Below are positions 20,450 to 22,371 of a DNA stretch of 22,371 bases, piece after piece. The position numbers and the translations under genes were made by a program. A model generated the notes under the pieces. The model did no database searches, was not told the DNA's origin, and saw nothing but the letters and a program-made list of their open reading frames with translations. Positions within the stretch are counted from its first letter, which is position 1. Every line of letters begins with the position of its first letter. The DNA comes from a virus, in IMG/VR virus record IMGVR_UViG_3300041411_000036, positions 1-22,371 of that record; one strand, given 5' to 3'.

Positions 20450-21106
20450 TTGAGCATTATCAATATCTTCACGCGCCAGGCGCCGACCATTGCCGGCTAC
20501 TCGTTCGACGCGGTGCTGGAGGATACGTTCGAGGCCACGATGACGATCACCTCTGTTCCGATCGAGTCGGGGGTTCGGATCTCGGACCACCGCATCCTGA
20601 ACCCATACAAGTGGGTGATGACCGGGGCGATCAGTAACAACCCGGTCAAGGTTCAGTTGACTGACTTCCTGGGCGGGGCGCTCTCCAACCTGACGGATAA
20701 CCCTATCGTGTCCACGGTAGCCGGCCTGTCGGCTGGCTTCCTGGCCGGCAGTGACGAAACCAGGGCCAGCACAACGCTCGGGTTCCTTCTGTGGCTCATG
20801 ACGTCCTACGACCCGTTCGACATCGATGCCGGTGACATCCTGCTTAAGAATATGGCGATCACTCGTCTTGCCAGGACAAAGGAGCCGCGCAACGAGGGCG
20901 GTCTTGAGTTCATAGCTGAGCTTCAGGAAGTCATCAGTCTCGACCGGATCGCCAGGGATACGGAGTGCTCGCTCCCGCAGCTTCGGGATGGAGACCCATC
21001 CAAGAGCGCGCTTTCCCGGGCAATCGCCAAAGGTCAGGCAATCGCCAAGGAGGCGAACGAGGCTGTATCGAACGCAGTCAACAACATCATTGACGGGGTG
21101 GTCTGA
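20450..21106 (+). CDS. Baseplate distal-tail (Dit-like) protein, TTG start
   Basis: 218 residues. The start is TTG at 20450, three bases after the tape-measure stop; GGAG at 20438-20441 is 8 bases ahead and no ATG nearby fits better. The pattern IAGYSFDAVLEDTFEATMTITSVPIESGVRISDHRILNPYKWVMTGAIS resembles the N-terminal domain of Dit-like proteins in Mu- and Pam3-type baseplates ('v.E.t.....vT.hPVE.G..isDH....P'). SYDPFDIDAGDILLKNMAITRLARTKEPRNEGGLEFIAELQEV is its second half. The C-terminal part is helical. It would link the tape measure and tube to the baseplate. Confidence 0.82.
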   Translation: MSIINIFTRQAPTIAGYSFDAVLEDTFEATMTITSVPIESGVRISDHRILNPYKWVMTGAISNNPVKVQLTDFLGGALSNLTDNPIVSTVAGLSAGFLAGSDETRASTTLGFLLWLMTSYDPFDIDAGDILLKNMAITRLARTKEPRNEGGLEFIAELQEVISLDRIARDTECSLPQLRDGDPSKSALSRAIAKGQAIAKEANEAVSNAVNNIIDGVV

Positions 21107-21414
21107 TGTACGTGATTCCGCTACTCCCCGGCGCAGCAAACGCTCACCAGCGGTTTTCCGTGCAGCTCGGTGACAACCTGATCGCGTTCGAGGTCGACTA
21201 CGTTTCGTACCTCGATGATCCGGCCTGGTCCATGAATCTCCTGCGCGACGGGAGCCGGATCGTCTCCGGGGCAATGCTTGAGCCAGGTAGCGACATCATC
21301 CAAAGCTACCGGACCGGTATTGGGCAGATGGTGTTCACAGGCAACGACGTTACCCTGGACAATCTCGGCGTCGAGAACTTCCTCGTCTGGATACCCCCAC
21401 TGGTGGAAACATGA
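21106..21414 (+). CDS. Baseplate plug protein
   Basis: 102 residues. It begins MYVIPLLPGAANAHQRFSVQLGDNLIAFEVDYVS, then PAWSMNLLRDGSRIVSGAMLEPGSDIIQSYRTGIGQMVFTGND. This is the phage baseplate plug family (Pam3 plug type; Pfam DUF6983 as I recall), recognised by 'ip....qrf...L.g....f...w......W...l.d..G..i..g..l..g.dLl..y'. The plug closes the central hole of the baseplate. The start overlaps the Dit-like stop by one base (TGATG), and its own stop overlaps the next ATG (ATGA). Confidence 0.8.
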   Translation: MYVIPLLPGAANAHQRFSVQLGDNLIAFEVDYVSYLDDPAWSMNLLRDGSRIVSGAMLEPGSDIIQSYRTGIGQMVFTGNDVTLDNLGVENFLVWIPPLVET

Positions 21415-22371
21415 GAGAGCGCGTTTGGTCGGTTGATATCAATGGCCAGCCCTATATCAGTTCGCAGTCGGGGCGCCGCCAGTTCAGGGTCCAATTTAAT
21501 ATCGACATATCGCCCGGCGATGCGATTTCCTTTGCAGATATCCGGCTTTACAACATGAACAAGGGGTCGCGAGTCGCCCAAGGGTCAAGTATTGTTTTTC
21601 GCGCCGGCTATGACGACAACGTGGACGCGGTGTTCACTGGCTACGTTACGAATTCCCTGCGTGAGCGCGAACCGGGTCAGCCAGAGATCATAAGCCGCCT
21701 GGTCTGCCGGTCCGGGCAGCCAGCGACTGACCGGGCATCCGCCCAGCTTTCATTCGGTGTCGGAACCAGGATTGAGGAGGTCCTCCGCGCCCTGGCTCGC
21801 GCGTGGCCGCTGCCGATCGACATCGACAATGCGCAGTTCGCCGATGCAAAACCGCTTTCTACGGGCCTTGTGGTTGATGGCGACATCCCTGCGGCATTCA
21901 CGGATCTGTCCTACGCCTACAAGTTCGACTGGATGCAGGACCGTGGTCGGATTGTCATCACCAAGCCAAACATGCCGCGCTCGACCATCCCGGTTCAGGT
22001 TGACCAGTTCAGCGGGATGATCGGTATCCCCGAGGTTTCTCGCGGGCCCGACGGTCTTGGCGTATTCGTGGCCGTGCAGCTCAACCCAGCGTTGCGCATC
22101 AACGGCAAGATCAACGTCGAAAGCGAGTTCGCCACCTTCAACACCGGCAACCTGTTCGTTTCGGAGCTGAGCGGTGACGCCACGGCCAATGGCGAGTACA
22201 ACATCTTCGCCATGAAGCATTCCGGCGATTCGCACAGCGACCTGTGGCGGACCGAGATCGACGGCTTGCGGGCCGGAACAACTCCAGCGGCAACCGAAAC
22301 TGCAACCCCTCAAAACGGGAAGCTGATCTGGGGCGCCAGGGTTGACCAGGCGTTCCGCGTCAAGGTGCGGG
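21411..22371 (+). CDS. Baseplate hub protein (5' part; runs off the window)
   Basis: ATG 21411 overlaps the plug stop (ATGA), and the frame stays open to the window end, giving 320 visible residues. It begins MRERVWSVDINGQPYISSQSG. Then RVQFNIDISPGDAISFADIRLYNMNKGS, FRAGYDDNVDAVFTGYVTNSL and RIEEVLRALARAWPLPIDIDN follow. Further on come YAYKFDWMQDRGRIVITKPNM and SGMIGIPEVSRGPDGLGVFVAVQLNPALRINGKI. This 'strand-rich phage hub' plan, with a tail-attached beta-barrel and a Mu gpP/T4 gp27-like middle, fits the hub that follows the plug in Pam3-like baseplates. The C-terminal end is missing. The frame is easily overlooked because it has no stop in the window. Confidence 0.8.
   Translation, partial: MRERVWSVDINGQPYISSQSGRRQFRVQFNIDISPGDAISFADIRLYNMNKGSRVAQGSSIVFRAGYDDNVDAVFTGYVTNSLREREPGQPEIISRLVCRSGQPATDRASAQLSFGVGTRIEEVLRALARAWPLPIDIDNAQFADAKPLSTGLVVDGDIPAAFTDLSYAYKFDWMQDRGRIVITKPNMPRSTIPVQVDQFSGMIGIPEVSRGPDGLGVFVAVQLNPALRINGKINVESEFATFNTGNLFVSELSGDATANGEYNIFAMKHSGDSHSDLWRTEIDGLRAGTTPAATETATPQNGKLIWGARVDQAFRVKVR

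Overview
The window is a contiguous block of a temperate, contractile-tailed (myovirus-type) phage or prophage, with every gene on the + strand. The DNA is GC-rich. The early block (DnaC loader, NinB-like, NinG, Q-like) and the late block (DUF2280 terminase, DUF1073 portal, DUF2213 protease, DUF2184 capsid, DUF3383 sheath, DUF3277 tube) resemble phages of Pseudomonas and related gammaproteobacteria. The host genus is inferred from protein flavour, not shown by flanking chromosomal genes, and no integrase, repressor or attachment site lies in the window.

Layout. 1-192: end of a KilAC-type antirepressor. 189-1782: replication pair (DUF1376 protein and DnaC-like helicase loader). 1782-5402: a tightly overlapped early cassette with an unknown coiled-coil protein, a 39-residue membrane peptide, a NinB/Orf-like protein, an unknown protein, NinG, another unknown, a candidate late regulator (Q-like), an RMF-like mini-protein and a probable phage ABA-sandwich protein. 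5403-6255: about 850 bases without a protein gene, holding a putative late promoter, a tRNA-like fold, a strong terminator, two tRNA genes (Gly-UCC and CAU) and a second terminator just before the holin. 6256-7530: holin, a second small membrane protein and a phage metallopeptidase (HELYH); no endolysin or spanin is seen. 7562-9588: terminase subunits. 9605-14898: portal, minor head protein, prohead protease with in-frame scaffold, cement protein, major capsid protein and a small capsid-adjacent protein. 14938-16873: head-tail connector set. 16892-18452: sheath and tube. 18456-19021: tail assembly chaperone with a probable programmed -1 frameshift. 19014-20447: tape measure. 20450-22371: baseplate proteins, the last one cut by the window end.

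How it works together. The early genes load the replicative helicase and process recombination intermediates. The Q-like protein would then let polymerase started at the promoter near 5429-5458 pass the terminators at 5621-5645 and 6217-6238, switching on lysis, packaging, head and tail genes as one long transcript. Most junctions are ATGA or TGATG overlaps or gaps under 40 bases, pointing to translational coupling.

Three items are easily missed by plain ORF calling and are added here: the frameshifted chaperone product, the internally started scaffold, and the open-ended baseplate hub gene. The most unusual part is the tRNA-bearing late leader: a 110-base tRNA-like fold inside the predicted leader RNA, followed by two tRNA genes with non-canonical D-arm features.
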